From Protea cynaroides (Eukaryota; Streptophyta; Magnoliopsida; Proteales; Proteaceae), in assembly GCA_028583415.1 (NCBI GenBank), contig CM053265.1, forward strand, positions 26,939,815-27,003,814: 64,000 nt of DNA. Reading direction: 5' to 3'. Below are positions 45,172-55,876 of this stretch, piece after piece. A program made the position numbers and the translations under genes. Numbering within the stretch: position 1 is the first letter of the stretch; each line of letters opens with the position of its first letter. Under the pieces are notes generated by a model. It was given only the letters and a program-made list of their open reading frames with translations, had not been told where the DNA came from and made no database searches.

Positions 45172-46594
45172 TGTAAGACCCGCACCCCGAAATCCTGTAC
45201 TTATTAGGATTTCGACACGTAACAGGTCTTCCCACTATAAAAGAGATTGGATCGATGGCGGTGTAGGCATTTAAACCAGGAGAGTAACATGGTAAGCCAA
45301 CCTTTTAGAGATTTGGGCAGAGTAATAACCAATTTACTTTGTTTGGTTGCAAGGGCCCCATCGCAGAACCCAACAACATGTGCAGCCGGACCTTGCTGTC
45401 GGACAGTGCACGGATTGAGTTAAAACAAAATCCGTAGTTCACTTAGACAAGGGTTAGTGGAGGGCCCAGCCCACACTAACCTCTCCCACGGAAAGAGGGA
45501 GGGAGGGGTCCAAGTGCGTGTCTAACTTGACATGTGTCATATGGGACCCTCACCCCCAGGGAATTAGAGATCCAACGAAAGGAAGAGACTCTAGTCTCTC
45601 TAGAACTCCTCAGAAACCCTAGGACCCTCTCTCATCATTTTTCCCTAGTCTTCGAAAACCCTAAAACATTCTGACACATTTTGGAATGAGAGAGAGGAGA
45701 AACTTTGATGAGAGGGAAGAGCTGAAGGGCTGGCGATGAAGTGCTACCAGTGCTCGTCTCGACCGCTCGTACCACCACTAGATACCAAACAGGTATGAGC
45801 GTGTTCCCCTCTCTACCATAGAGGTTTAGAGCAAACCCTATCAAGGAAGAAACATCCATGAAGGGTTGTATGGAGGGAACATCCAGCAGCCATTAAAGGC
45901 TGCCCACCAGTTGCAGTCACCGTCGCACAATTTCTACTGAAATTGAACAACGAATTATCATGCACGAATGATAACAATGTACGAAAACCTAGGAAAGAGA
46001 CTAAATATGAACATGGGTGAGAGCACTAAATGTAACAAGACCTAGGAGGACAATCATCATAATTGAACAAACTAATTGGATCCAAGATCTAAACTAAGGA
46101 CACAGTCCGATGGTCATTCGCTACATGTCTGACTGCCTATTACGAGCAGCCAGACTAATAGGCAGTCAGACAGAACAACAGGCCAGACAAATCTCTTGGG
46201 AATTATTCGGTCGAGGGTCCGGTCGCATGACTATTGCGACAGGAGCTGTAGTTGGACCATCCCAAAGAGGACATTGTCACGTGTCCAGTCACACAACTGA
46301 TGCGACCGGAACTACAACAGGACAACCACAATGATGTCCATGAGAGATCAGCTATAGATGGCAGCCGAAGTCCCAACAACCGGACGAGACCTAGTGAAGG
46401 GTGAATGGGTTCAGAACCTTACCCTGAGCCATCCACCCTCTCCACATGACCAAAGACCATACCTAGGAGTGCAAAGCAATAGTGGAACCCATCTAAGACC
46501 AAAATAAATGATAATAACTAGTTAGAATCTCTACTAGAGGTGACAACGAGAATGTGCAAGGAAAGCGTCTAAACCTTAAAAAGCGAGTAGTTCT
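45172..46594 (+). repeat. LTR-like sequence, Tekay-related subfamily
   Basis: It begins TGTAAGACCCGCACC like the other Tekay-family LTRs, but the body has diverged. It holds an AACAGGTCTTCCC segment soon after the start, a C-rich middle and a hairpin-forming block (46126-46172) at the place where sister LTRs have palindromic blocks. The usual GGGGTGTGACA end is not found, so the right edge (placed where the next copy starts) is a guess. Confidence 0.5.
46126..46172. repeat. 17 bp perfect inverted repeat with 13-base loop
   Basis: The arms TGTCTGACTGCCTATTA (46126-46142) and TAATAGGCAGTCAGACA (46156-46172) are exact reverse complements. The sequence lies inside the LTR-like region, followed by GGTCGCATG and GATGCGACC words (46210-46310). 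Confidence 0.9.
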
Positions 46595-46935
46595 TGTAAG
46601 ATCACACCTTCAAATCTTATACTAATTTGGATTTTGGCATTTGACAGGTCTTCCTACCATTGATGTGGTAGGGTAGACAGATACTTAAGATTTCCCACCA
46701 TTTCGGACAGTGTAATTGATAAATTACTCCATTCGTCCAATCGCAGAATCCAATACCAAGTGCAGTTAGATTCTGCAATTGGATGGTGTGTGTACTAAGA
46801 ATTAATTGAATCTGCGTCTTACTAAAGTTGGGACTGGTATGGCACCCATCCCACACCATCCTCTTCCACTAAGAATGGAGTGAGGAGTCCTTGTGCATGT
46901 CCAACTCAACACGTGTCACCTAGGACCACAGTTAT
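46595..46935 (+). repeat. Start of a second, diverged LTR of the same subfamily
   Basis: It aligns with the first ~370 bp of 45172-45550 (TGTAAGAT.ACACC, GACAGGTCTTCC, CAATCGCAGAA.CCAA, CACGTGTCA…GGACC) at low identity and in the same order. It stops near 46935, where LINE-like sequence takes over. Confidence 0.55.
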
Positions 46936-47006
46936 CTTGTGAGATTTGTGGCTCTGAGGTTAAGGTCTTGCATTTTTAGTGTTTACTTGGTATTTCTTCC
47001 TGTACG

Positions 47007-49754
47007 GTGGGTTTTGCCAGCGGCGGGCTACCGTCGGCGCCGCGTGTAGGGTCGGTTGGAGATAGTAATGGATATGGAAGAGGGGTTGGGTTTCATCCTC
47101 GAGTAGGATTTCAACGGAATGGTATTGCTCCTACAGTTTCAAAGAATGGTGGTTCCAATGCTTTTATGTTCAACTCTATGGCCTTGAATGAGTTGGTTAC
47201 CAGTAGTGGATTTCAGTATTGCATCCCGTAATGGATTTTTTCGCTAGCTGGTCTGGAGGATTAATGGAAGGAAGATTTTTGGATCCTGTGGATTGAAACC
47301 TATTGTCTTCTGAAAATATGGATTCTGATGAATCGACGATTGCAGGAGCTATCTCGATGAATGAGGGTCTAATGACGAAGGGGGGTGGAGTTACTGGTTA
47401 GGGGAGGACTCAGTCGCTGGTGCCGACTTATGCTATTGATGCCGGTGCCACACTGTTTGTCAGAACTGGTTTGATGATTGTTGTTTGGAACGGCTCGATA
47501 GATTCTACTGGGGCCTTAGGTGCGGGGATATTGGCCAAGAACGTACATCGATCATAATTCGATAATGAATCCTGTGTAATTGTCTGAAAATGTTGCATGT
47601 CCTTCTCAGGTTGCTGCGGTATTTTTGCTGACGATTCTCATGTGGTAGGATTTAATCTCCTTTCAGTCCCAGTGGTTCTGGGAGGACAGTGGTAACCTAT
47701 GTATGATGGTTACCACTGATGGTTACCACGTGGTTCTCGGTGAATCCGAGACCCATGTCCCAGCCACACCCTCTGTCAGCTTGGTTTGTCGGCTGGGTGT
47801 CGGTTCGAACGTGAATCTCGGATTTATCGAGAGTCATGTGGTAACTATCCAAGATAGATTACTACTGTCCCAGTGGTCTGGGAGGAGATAGGATTTGATG
47901 GAAATTAGCATGTTTTAGCAAACCCTAACAATCTGGTTGTGTCTAACCAGTCAATTGTAACGGTTCAGGCGGGAGAAGGAGGATTAGTTCAATCGGGGGG
48001 TTCTCATCTTGCAAGCTTAGATCTAGGGGGAATCCCACCATTATAACATGTGTAGGGTTAGGAGGATCAGTGGGCATGATGCCCGCAGCTGCTACGGTGC
48101 CAGTACAATGGGGATTGATGGAGGATCAACAGGGTACAAACTTGGTAAGGATGGTTGTGGGCCTTCCGGGTTTAGAAAGTTTTGGGTGCAGGTGGATAGA
48201 AATCCGAACCTACCTTCTTTGGATCCGGTTACAAATATTGAGGGAGCTTCTATGATCTAGGGGGTACTAATCTAATGGAGGGTGGTGTCAACTTACCTCA
48301 GCGCCGGCAGGCTAGGAAGCGTAGGCATTTGTCTGGAAAGGAGAAAGGCAAAGGCCCGGTGAAGGTCAGTGTTAATGATGGTAATCAGGGAGGTACAGAG
48401 ACTGTTCAGGGAGCTACAGGGACTGTTAAGGGAGGTGAGGCTGCTGGTCATGAGAAGGAGGTACCCTTTGAATCCGAAACCAGTTAATGTGATGTTCCTT
48501 TGCTTCACTTGCTGTAGGGTTGCCGGATTTAAGCAAATTGCCAGATCCAGTGGTAGTAGGAGGGATGACTAGTGTGGTCATACCATAGGCTGTGCATTAT
48601 CGCCAAATTGCAAAGTACAGCATGGCTCTGATTGGAAGGGTATTATCTAAAGGGATGCCTATGCATGATATTTCACGCATGCTGGCTAAACAATGGGGGA
48701 CAATTCAATTTGAAATGACATCCTTGGCAAAGGGATTTTTTTTTTTTTGTGCAGACATGATGTCTGTTTGGAAGAGAGGGGTAACACGGGTTAATGGCTA
48801 CCTTTAAAGCCACAACATTGGGTTCTTGGCTTTAATGTAGATAAACAAGTATCTCGTACGTTGCAGTGGGTTCAGCTGCCAGGCTTATCATTGGAGTTTT
48901 GGGACGACGATATTCTTCTTACTATGAAAATACCTGTCTGTGTTAACAGAAATACCAAGAATAAAATATTAGGCAGATTTGCAAGGATGTTGGTGGAGAT
49001 GGAGGTCTCAGGTTTACGAACAGAGGAGGGTGATGGTGGAATACCATCAGGCTAGATACCAATTATTTTTCAAGCAATTGGTGAAATACCACAACCTAAA
49101 TATGGTGCTTGTAAAAGGTTTGGGCATCAAACTTCCTTATGTCCAGGGGAAGGAGGTTGGCATGCAAGATATCCTTGATGCAACTAATACTAAATAAAAG
49201 GAGGGTGTAACTCCTAGTGGTGTTTTATCACAACATAATCGAATTGAGGAGAATTAGGATGATGTGTCATCCGATGAAGGGGAGGAGCAGGATTTGGAAG
49301 ATGGGGAGGTACTTCCTACCTTGGGTGGTAATATCCATTCTACTGTGAGGGTTGATGATAGGTTGGTAGAAAAAGATGATGGGGTGTTTAGATGGTCGAA
49401 GCAGTGGTCCCCAGTTTGTCGAGTACCAATTTGGGTGCTGATGTGGCTGTTGCGAGTTCCCAAACCATGGATGCTGATGGAACAATCTTAGCTCAAGGTA
49501 GGGCGGCGACTATTGCTAAATCTAGGGCTTACAAAGTGGAGATAACCTTTAATGACCTATTCCATGCTCAGGAAGGTGGTTTTACTAATGTAGAGAAAGG
49601 TAAAAGAGGGAAATTTGCTGGGAAGCAAAAGAAAAAAAGGAGAGGCATCGGGTCTGGAAAAAGAAACCCCAATGACTCTTTTGGAAACCCTACAATGAAG
49701 CGTCCAAATCTTCTTCTCCATGGCTCTCTGGCTCCCACCCCATTCAATCGTTGA
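47007..49754 (+). pseudogene. LINE ORF1 remnant (DUF4283-type)
   Basis: The recognisable core is 48592-49060: KYSMALIGRVLSKGMP, ISRMLAKQWGT, then TLQWVQLPGLSLEFWDDDILL and NKILGRFARMLVEME. This is the DUF4283 pattern of plant LINE and related gag-like proteins, which bind RNA. Upstream (47000-48500) glycine-rich and basic stretches, and downstream a lysine/arginine-rich part (GKQKKKRRGIG near 49620), fit ORF1, but several frameshifts and stops separate them. Two ~28 bp pieces with CCCAGTGG…CTGGGAGGA recur near 47660 and 47868. The product is lost. Confidence 0.65.
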
Positions 49755-49859
49755 AGGGGTGAGCCGGTTCAAACTCCAACCCCCTCCAACGGTTGGATGG
49801 GGTGGGAGCCGGGGAGCCGTGGAGGAGAGGATTCGGTTCCTACAATGAAAAGGTTTCCA

Positions 49860-52812
49860 ATGAAGATCCTCTTTTTAAACATTAGGGGTGTTTCGAACCC
49901 TAAAACGAGAAGTGTATTGAAATTGATGTTAAAGATACATGATCCGAACATTGTAGGAATTACAAAACCGATTATTCCACCAGAGAAATTTCCAAGAAGT
50001 CTTCTTCAACGGCAGGGTTTTGAAGGTGATTTCATTCATAATGTAAGGAATGGAAAAATTCTGATTATATGGTTGTTTTGGAAAAGGGAATTTGTAGACC
50101 TACAGTGGTGATGTGCTCAGACCAACAGGTTTTGGTCACTATGAAGGTAGAGGGTGTTGAGCAGATGATTACTTTTGTATATGCTAATAACCGCAGGGTT
50201 CATAGACGCAAGTTATGGTATGAGCTAGTGTATCTATTAGTAGGCCATCTCTTCCTTGGCTGATTATGGGCGACTTCAACTATTGTTGTGCTTCTCATGA
50301 GGAAACTAGACCAGGACAATTTTCTATGGTATCTGCTAGGAGTTTGAGGTATTCATTGACTCTATCCCGCTTAGAGGTCTTCCTTCATCTAGTTTGAAAT
50401 TCACTTGGTCAAATAATAAAGTTGTTGGTCATGTGAAGGTTGTTCTTAACCGTAGCTTTGGTAGTGAAGTATGGTTTAAAAAATTTGTTAAATCATAACA
50501 GTGTGTGCCCCCTATATCGGGTCAAATCATGCACCAATTTTAGTAGGCTGTTCCTCTATCCCGAGGCCTTCCAATACACCATTTCATAGTCAACACTTTT
50601 CGATGGAACATGATTCATTCAGAGATGTGATTAAGAAGGTATGGGATAATATAATACAGTTGTAAGCAGTCCTTTATTTGTATTGATTTAGCAAACTGAA
50701 GGTTGTAAAGCAACGACTAAGAAGTTGGTCACGGGAAACCTTTCCAAACATTGATAGGACGGTGGGATGAACAAGGCTGGTTCTTGATGATGTACAGGAG
50801 ACGATACAGACTGTTGGCTGTAATAATGACGTAAAACATCAGGAGGCTGTCAAGGAGCATGATGAAGCCTGTATCTTGTTTGAGACTTTATGGGCTGAAA
50901 AGGGGCGGGTGAAATGGTTGCAGTGTGGAGACCAAAATTCTAAATAACTTTCATGCTAATGCAAAAGGTAGGAGGGAGAAAAATCATATCCGGTATATTC
51001 AGAGTGAGGATGGTGTTGTGATTGAAGATCAGCAGGAGATAAAGTCATATATCACCTCTTTTTATGAGGGATGTCATAGTAGTGGGAGATCGGTTGCACA
51101 TCAGCAGTGCTTGGAAGTGATGCCATCTATTGCCACAGATGAGGATAATGACAAGCTATATGGTGTACCATCAAATGAGGAGACAAGGTTGTAGTGTTTG
51201 CAATGAATCAAAATAGCTTGCCGGGGCCAGAATGCTTCTCTGGTAAGTTTTTTTTTGCCATTGTTGGGATATAGTAGGAGTAGAGGTCTGTTCTGCAGTG
51301 AAGAATTTTTTTTTTGCAGATGGTGCCAAGAGGAGTGAACAATAACTATATCACTTCTACCACAAAAAAAAAAAAAAAAAAAGATGGAGCATGCAGACTG
51401 TAGGATTTTAGATTATAACTGTAGGATTTTAGACCTATATGTGTAGGGAATTTTATTTATAAAATTATCCTGAAGATACTTCCAACAAGACTTGGGAGTA
51501 TGGTGGGGAAGTTTATATCAGAGGAACAAGGGACATTAGTCAATAGTAGAGTAATCTCCAATAATGTGGGACTTGCCTTGGAGTTGGTCTCAGTGATGCA
51601 CAGGAAGATGAAAGATGGATGGTTTGCTTTGAAGTTGGATGTTCAGAAAGCGTATGATACGTTGGAATGGAGTTTCTTATTTGATGTTTTAAGGAAGTTT
51701 GGGTTCATAAATATTTTTCTTACTAGAGTAAAATCTCTACTTCAATCTTCCAAATTGTTATTGATGATTAGTGGTGGCCCAGTGGGAGTTTTTTGCACCT
51801 GGTAGAGGACTTAGGCAAGGAGATCCCCTTTCTCTATTACTATTTGTGTTGGCTGAAGAGGTGTTATATCGAGGGCTTCATTGGATGATGAACAACGGTG
51901 TCTTGGAACCTACCTTCAAAGGGAGAGTGCAGTATCCCCGACCAATCTTCTTTTTGTTGATGATATATTCATATTTATGAAGGCAAACTTTAGGGCTTGT
52001 AGGACTTCGCAAAAACTAAAGCAGTGTTATGAGGAGTATAGTAGGCAATATATCAATCTAGCCAACAGAAATAAAAAATTTTATAGAGAATATTTTGAGA
52101 AGTACAAAGCAGAATATTTTATCCTGTCTTCAGTTCACTGAAGGGCATTTTCCAACATCTTACCTTGGTGTGCTTCTGTTCAAAGGTAAAATCCATAGAG
52201 ACTATTTGATTCCTTTGTTGGATAGGTATAGAAGGAAATTTTCCACCTGGAATGGTCGTCTTCTCTCTTATGCAGGTAGAGTTGAGCTCGCGAAGTTGAG
52301 TAGCTCATTCATCTACACCTTTTCCATTTATAGATGGCTTCAGGTTTTGATCAAAACTACTAAAAGTTAGATGTGAAACTTTATTTGGTCTGGAAATCCA
52401 AGCCAAAAGAAGATTATAGTGGTGAAATGGGATTCCATGTGTAAAAAAAGGAGGAAGGTAGGTTGAGAATCTAGCAATTAAAAGAGGTAAATGAATCTAT
52501 GCTGTGTAACTTGCATGGAAAGTGAGAACTGAAGAGTCTGTTTATGCTCGCTTCATGAGAGGCCACTACCTAACAAAGGATGGTGATGTGAGAATTCCGG
52601 CATGTACATCCCCAGTTTGGCTGAGTATTCGGTACCTTTGGGATTGGACTATGAAGCATTCAAGGTGGATAGTGGGGAATGGTAGGAAAATTAATATGTG
52701 GAGGGACAGGTGGCTTGTTGATTTCTCACTACAGGGGAGACTTGGGCTGCAACCTCATCTGTTTAAAGGTATGGATTGTTCCTTATCTCGATTTATTATG
52801 GATGGTAATTGA
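49860..52812 (+). pseudogene. LINE ORF2 remnant: endonuclease and reverse transcriptase
   Basis: It starts MKILFLNIRGVSNPKTR (AP-type endonuclease N-terminus). IMGDFNYCC near 50265 is the next endonuclease motif, in a shifted frame. RT follows: ISEEQGTLVNSRVISNN near 51510, FALKLDVQKAYDTLEW near 51630, GLRQGDPLSLLLFVL near 51805 and the catalytic FVDDIFIF near 51955. The tail has SYLGV, VELAKLSS and the plant LINE C-terminus (WIVGNGRKINMWRDRWL near 52667). At least eight shifts or stops interrupt it. A run of 20 A at 51364-51383 lies in coding sequence and looks like slippage. Confidence 0.85.
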
Positions 52813-52958
52813 TAGTGGCCTTCGGCTGGTTATGAGTTGCTACAACCCTAGTTTAAGGAGGCTCAGAGAATTCCTCTTACTGATGGTGAATCGGATGTTT
52901 TAGTGTGAATGGGTGACTGTTAGGAGGGAAATGATCTCTCCACTTAAAATCTTACACG

Positions 52959-53612
52959 TGTCAAGTGCGCCTTCGGAGCCTGAGCGCTCGGAGTGTCTCG
53001 CACTCGGCTTCCCATGCCCTCGGCTTCCCTTGCACTCGGCCTCCCTTGTGCCCGGCCTCCCGGGTAGTGCTCGGAGTTAAGATCCTACCCAGTGGGGGGA
53101 GCCAGAGTCCTATTGAGATTCTGCTACCTCCGGAGAGTCCTTCTTCAGTCTGATACGACACTGACTATTCCGGTCGGCCATTACTTACACGTTGACACGT
53201 GTCAGTCCCAGAGCTGACCGACCTAGCTTCCTTGGCTGAGGTCTCCGACTCCTACTCGGAGTCTACTACTTGAGTGTCCCACAGAGTGACACATGGCAAT
53301 CCTATTGGCGATCTATCTCTCTGAGTCCTGGTGCCTCCATGCCTCTTCCCAATCTATAAGTAGAGGTCATCCCTCAAGGTAAACCCTAATGCACTTACCC
53401 ACTTACAAGTTACAAGCTGTTGTTCATTCCTCACGCTCAAACTCACTCATCGTCCCACTCTCTCTAAACTGGAGATAGCTTTCTGCTATCTCTTGACTGT
53501 TTACCTTGGGAATCGGAGGGTACCCGGGGCTTAGGCGCCCCCTCCTTTGTCTCATCTCTGTGATTGCAGGTCATTCAGAGCGCGGATCAACGGGAGATTT
53601 CCAACCGTAACA
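52959..53612 (+). repeat. 5' LTR of the Tat element
   Basis: 654 bp, TGTCAAGTGCG…CCGTAACA. A TATA box CTATAAGTA lies at 53354-53362, preceded by CTCGG/CCTCCC-rich short repeats (52975-53065). The end is fixed by the primer site starting three bases later. Confidence 0.88.
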
Positions 53613-53615
53613 GTT

Positions 53616-53633
53616 TGGCGCCCACCGTGGGGC
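53616..53633 (+). other. Primer binding site of the Tat element
   Basis: TGGCGCCCACCGTGGGGC, three bases after the LTR. It is the typical Tat/RIRE2-type site and differs from the initiator-Met sites used by the other elements here. Confidence 0.85.
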
Positions 53634-53671
53634 CTCTTTTGACTGAGTTTAGCGCATAGGTATTCCTTTCA

Positions 53672-55876
53672 ATGGCTCACAGAAGAACTCGAGCACGGGC
53701 GTCGCGCGCCCCTTTTGAGACATCGGTGCATATGGGTAGTACCGAAAGCACGACGAGAGCGGACCGTGAGCCTGCACCCCCAGTGCCAGAACCCGCACCG
53801 ATACCAGAACCAGCACCACTGCCGGTGCCGACGCCAACCCCGAGCAACACGCCGTCCGTAACTCCACCGCAACCTCCTCCCCAATACGTCACTCATCAGC
53901 AGTTTGACGAGCTGAAGCAGCAAATCGAGCAGCTTGCGAAAGTCTTGAGAGGAGCTCGAGCAAGCAACTCGGTAGGGGGAGGAGAGAATCCTAATCCGGC
54001 ACCGAATCCGCCACCAGAAGTCCCACAAGCGGCCCATCCGCCAAGGGCGAGGGCGGATCCAGCGAACGCTTTGCCAAATATTCTCCCGACGGGTGATCAG
54101 GCTCCTGGACGAAGCGTGGCCTGGCCCGTCGGTCGGAATCAACCGCCACATCAACACCAGGCACCGATGGCACCACCTCCGGTGGGAGGCCCGGGGTCCT
54201 TCCTCGATGGCCTCCGGAGGGAAAGAGTTAACGAAGAAACACCAGGTTCTGGCGCTCAGCCTCTAGACACTCCCCAGTCCGAGGTCGAGCGGCGTCTACT
54301 CGAGATAACTACTCGGCTTCAACAGGTGGAGCAAAACAAGGTAGCCCCGTCAAGAATGGCATATACTGCAATTACGGCGCTCTCGGACGAGATCATGAGG
54401 GCACCACCCCCTGACAACTTCAAGATGCCGGTCTTGGACTCCTACCATGGGAGTACCGACCTCGAGCAGCACCTAGACGCCTTCGTCTCCACAACACTAT
54501 TCTACCCCCTGAGCGACGGCCTCATCTATAGGATGTTTCCTTCAACGCTCAGGGGAGCTGCCCGCACGTGGTTCAATAATTTTCCGGCCAAGAGCATTAC
54601 CTCGTTCGAACAGCTATCGAACAAGTTCTTGACGCACTTCCAAGCAAGCCGAGTGCGTAAGAAAACATCGTACCATCTGTCAACAGTGAAACAGCAGAAG
54701 GACGAGTCCCTAAGGGAATTCATCAAGCGCTTCAATAACGAGGTGCTTGAAATCAAGGACGTCGAGCCCGCGGTGCATATGTCTAGCCTGCAGGCCGGCA
54801 TCACCGATCGTCAGCTTTGTTGGTCCCTTGCCAAAAAGCCACCAAAGAGCCTGGACGACTTGCTCGCCAGGTGCGAGAAGTACGCCTCCGCGGACGAGAC
54901 AACTCGGACCCAGAAAAACAACACCGTGAACAATTTGCAGGCCGCACCGAAGCCTACAGACAAGAAAAGGTCTGAGGCGGCCGACCTGGCACTAAGCCCG
55001 GGAGATTCAAAGAAGCAGAAGTCCGGTAGGGATCAGACCTACCGGCACCCCTACAAGACATTCGAGTATTACACTCCACTGAACTCTTCGATGACAGAGA
55101 TCCTCGAAGTAATCAAGAACGATCGGAACCTCCGACCGCCTCCGAAAGCACTCGGCAACGGGAGGAATAAGGACCACTCCCATTTCTGGCGCTTCCATCG
55201 CGACTATGGCCATGAAACGGAAGAATGCAAGTACCTCAAAGGGGAAATTGAGAACCTCATTAGGCGAGGATACTATGACAACTTTGTCAGGAATGCAGAC
55301 AGGGGTCCAGCCCCTGCTCGGAGGGACCGTGGGTTACCACCTCCACCTCTGAGGAACCCACAACCCAACAATTGTCGAGTGGACGCAGGTGATAATCAGA
55401 ACGCCGCTCGGAGGGACGACAGAGACCCTGATGGTGGGCCGGCTCCCCCCAGGCAGTGGGTCGGCGCCATCCAATTTGGGACAGTGGAAAGCTCATCTGG
55501 AGCGCAAAGAGAAAAGGTGTCGGTGAAAGAAAGACTCGGAGGCCGACAGCATACCCAATCCGAGTCCATCCCGGCTTGTTCGGAGCCGGAAAGCCGACGA
55601 AAGAGGAGAAATAAGTCCCACCAGGCTTCAAAGAGAAGGAAGGCCGAACGCAGGTTTGTCGACAGTCCACCCCCAGAGGACCGACCGCGCACGGCAATGG
55701 GTTTGCGCATCCCTGGTGACAATGGGGTCTATGCCATCACCAAGAGACCTCAAGACGAGGGCAAGTCAGTCCTCACAATCATAAGAGGACCCACCGCCGG
55801 GAACACCTCCAACAGGCCGGCAAAGGCCTACTCCCGTCTGGTGGCGAAGACTGAGTGGCCGTCGAAGAGAGCCTGA
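53672..55876 (+). CDS. Tat gag polyprotein (734 codons)
   Basis: An uninterrupted gag from ATG 53672, 60 bases after the LTR. Residues 1-130 are basic then proline-rich (disordered). About 205-225 is a short coiled coil (EVERRLLEITTRLQQVEQ). About 255-380 is the capsid domain of the retrotransposon-gag family (MFPSTLRGAARTWFNNFP, FEQLSNKFLTHFQAS, ESLREFIKRFNNEVLEI). Near 510 is the Tat nucleocapsid-like FHRDYGHETEECKYLK; the Cys usual just before it is Trp here. The C-terminal quarter is rich in Arg/Lys (ESRRKRRNKSHQASKRRK). It ends at TGA 55874, after which pol follows in the same frame, so that stop probably arose by mutation in one gag-pol frame. The only long intact gag in the window. Confidence 0.92.
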   Translation: MAHRRTRARASRAPFETSVHMGSTESTTRADREPAPPVPEPAPIPEPAPLPVPTPTPSNTPSVTPPQPPPQYVTHQQFDELKQQIEQLAKVLRGARASNSVGGGENPNPAPNPPPEVPQAAHPPRARADPANALPNILPTGDQAPGRSVAWPVGRNQPPHQHQAPMAPPPVGGPGSFLDGLRRERVNEETPGSGAQPLDTPQSEVERRLLEITTRLQQVEQNKVAPSRMAYTAITALSDEIMRAPPPDNFKMPVLDSYHGSTDLEQHLDAFVSTTLFYPLSDGLIYRMFPSTLRGAARTWFNNFPAKSITSFEQLSNKFLTHFQASRVRKKTSYHLSTVKQQKDESLREFIKRFNNEVLEIKDVEPAVHMSSLQAGITDRQLCWSLAKKPPKSLDDLLARCEKYASADETTRTQKNNTVNNLQAAPKPTDKKRSEAADLALSPGDSKKQKSGRDQTYRHPYKTFEYYTPLNSSMTEILEVIKNDRNLRPPPKALGNGRNKDHSHFWRFHRDYGHETEECKYLKGEIENLIRRGYYDNFVRNADRGPAPARRDRGLPPPPLRNPQPNNCRVDAGDNQNAARRDDRDPDGGPAPPRQWVGAIQFGTVESSSGAQREKVSVKERLGGRQHTQSESIPACSEPESRRKRRNKSHQASKRRKAERRFVDSPPPEDRPRTAMGLRIPGDNGVYAITKRPQDEGKSVLTIIRGPTAGNTSNRPAKAYSRLVAKTEWPSKRA

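Larger units (their letters stand above)
46936..52958 (+). mobile_element. Plant L1-type LINE, decayed, 3' end cut by the Tat element
   Basis: ORF1-like sequence (47000-49780) is followed by ORF2-like sequence (49860-52812) in the order endonuclease, reverse transcriptase, C-terminal zinc-binding region, as in plant L1 LINEs. There is no poly-A tail, because a Tat LTR begins at 52959 and the 3' remainder should lie beyond the window. The 5' edge is approximate. Confidence 0.82.

Noticed and set aside
51240..51400. Possible SINE or retrocopy insertion ending in poly-A inside the LINE
   Set aside because: Translation of the LINE RT continues on both sides without missing or extra sequence, so the A-run is a local expansion in coding sequence.
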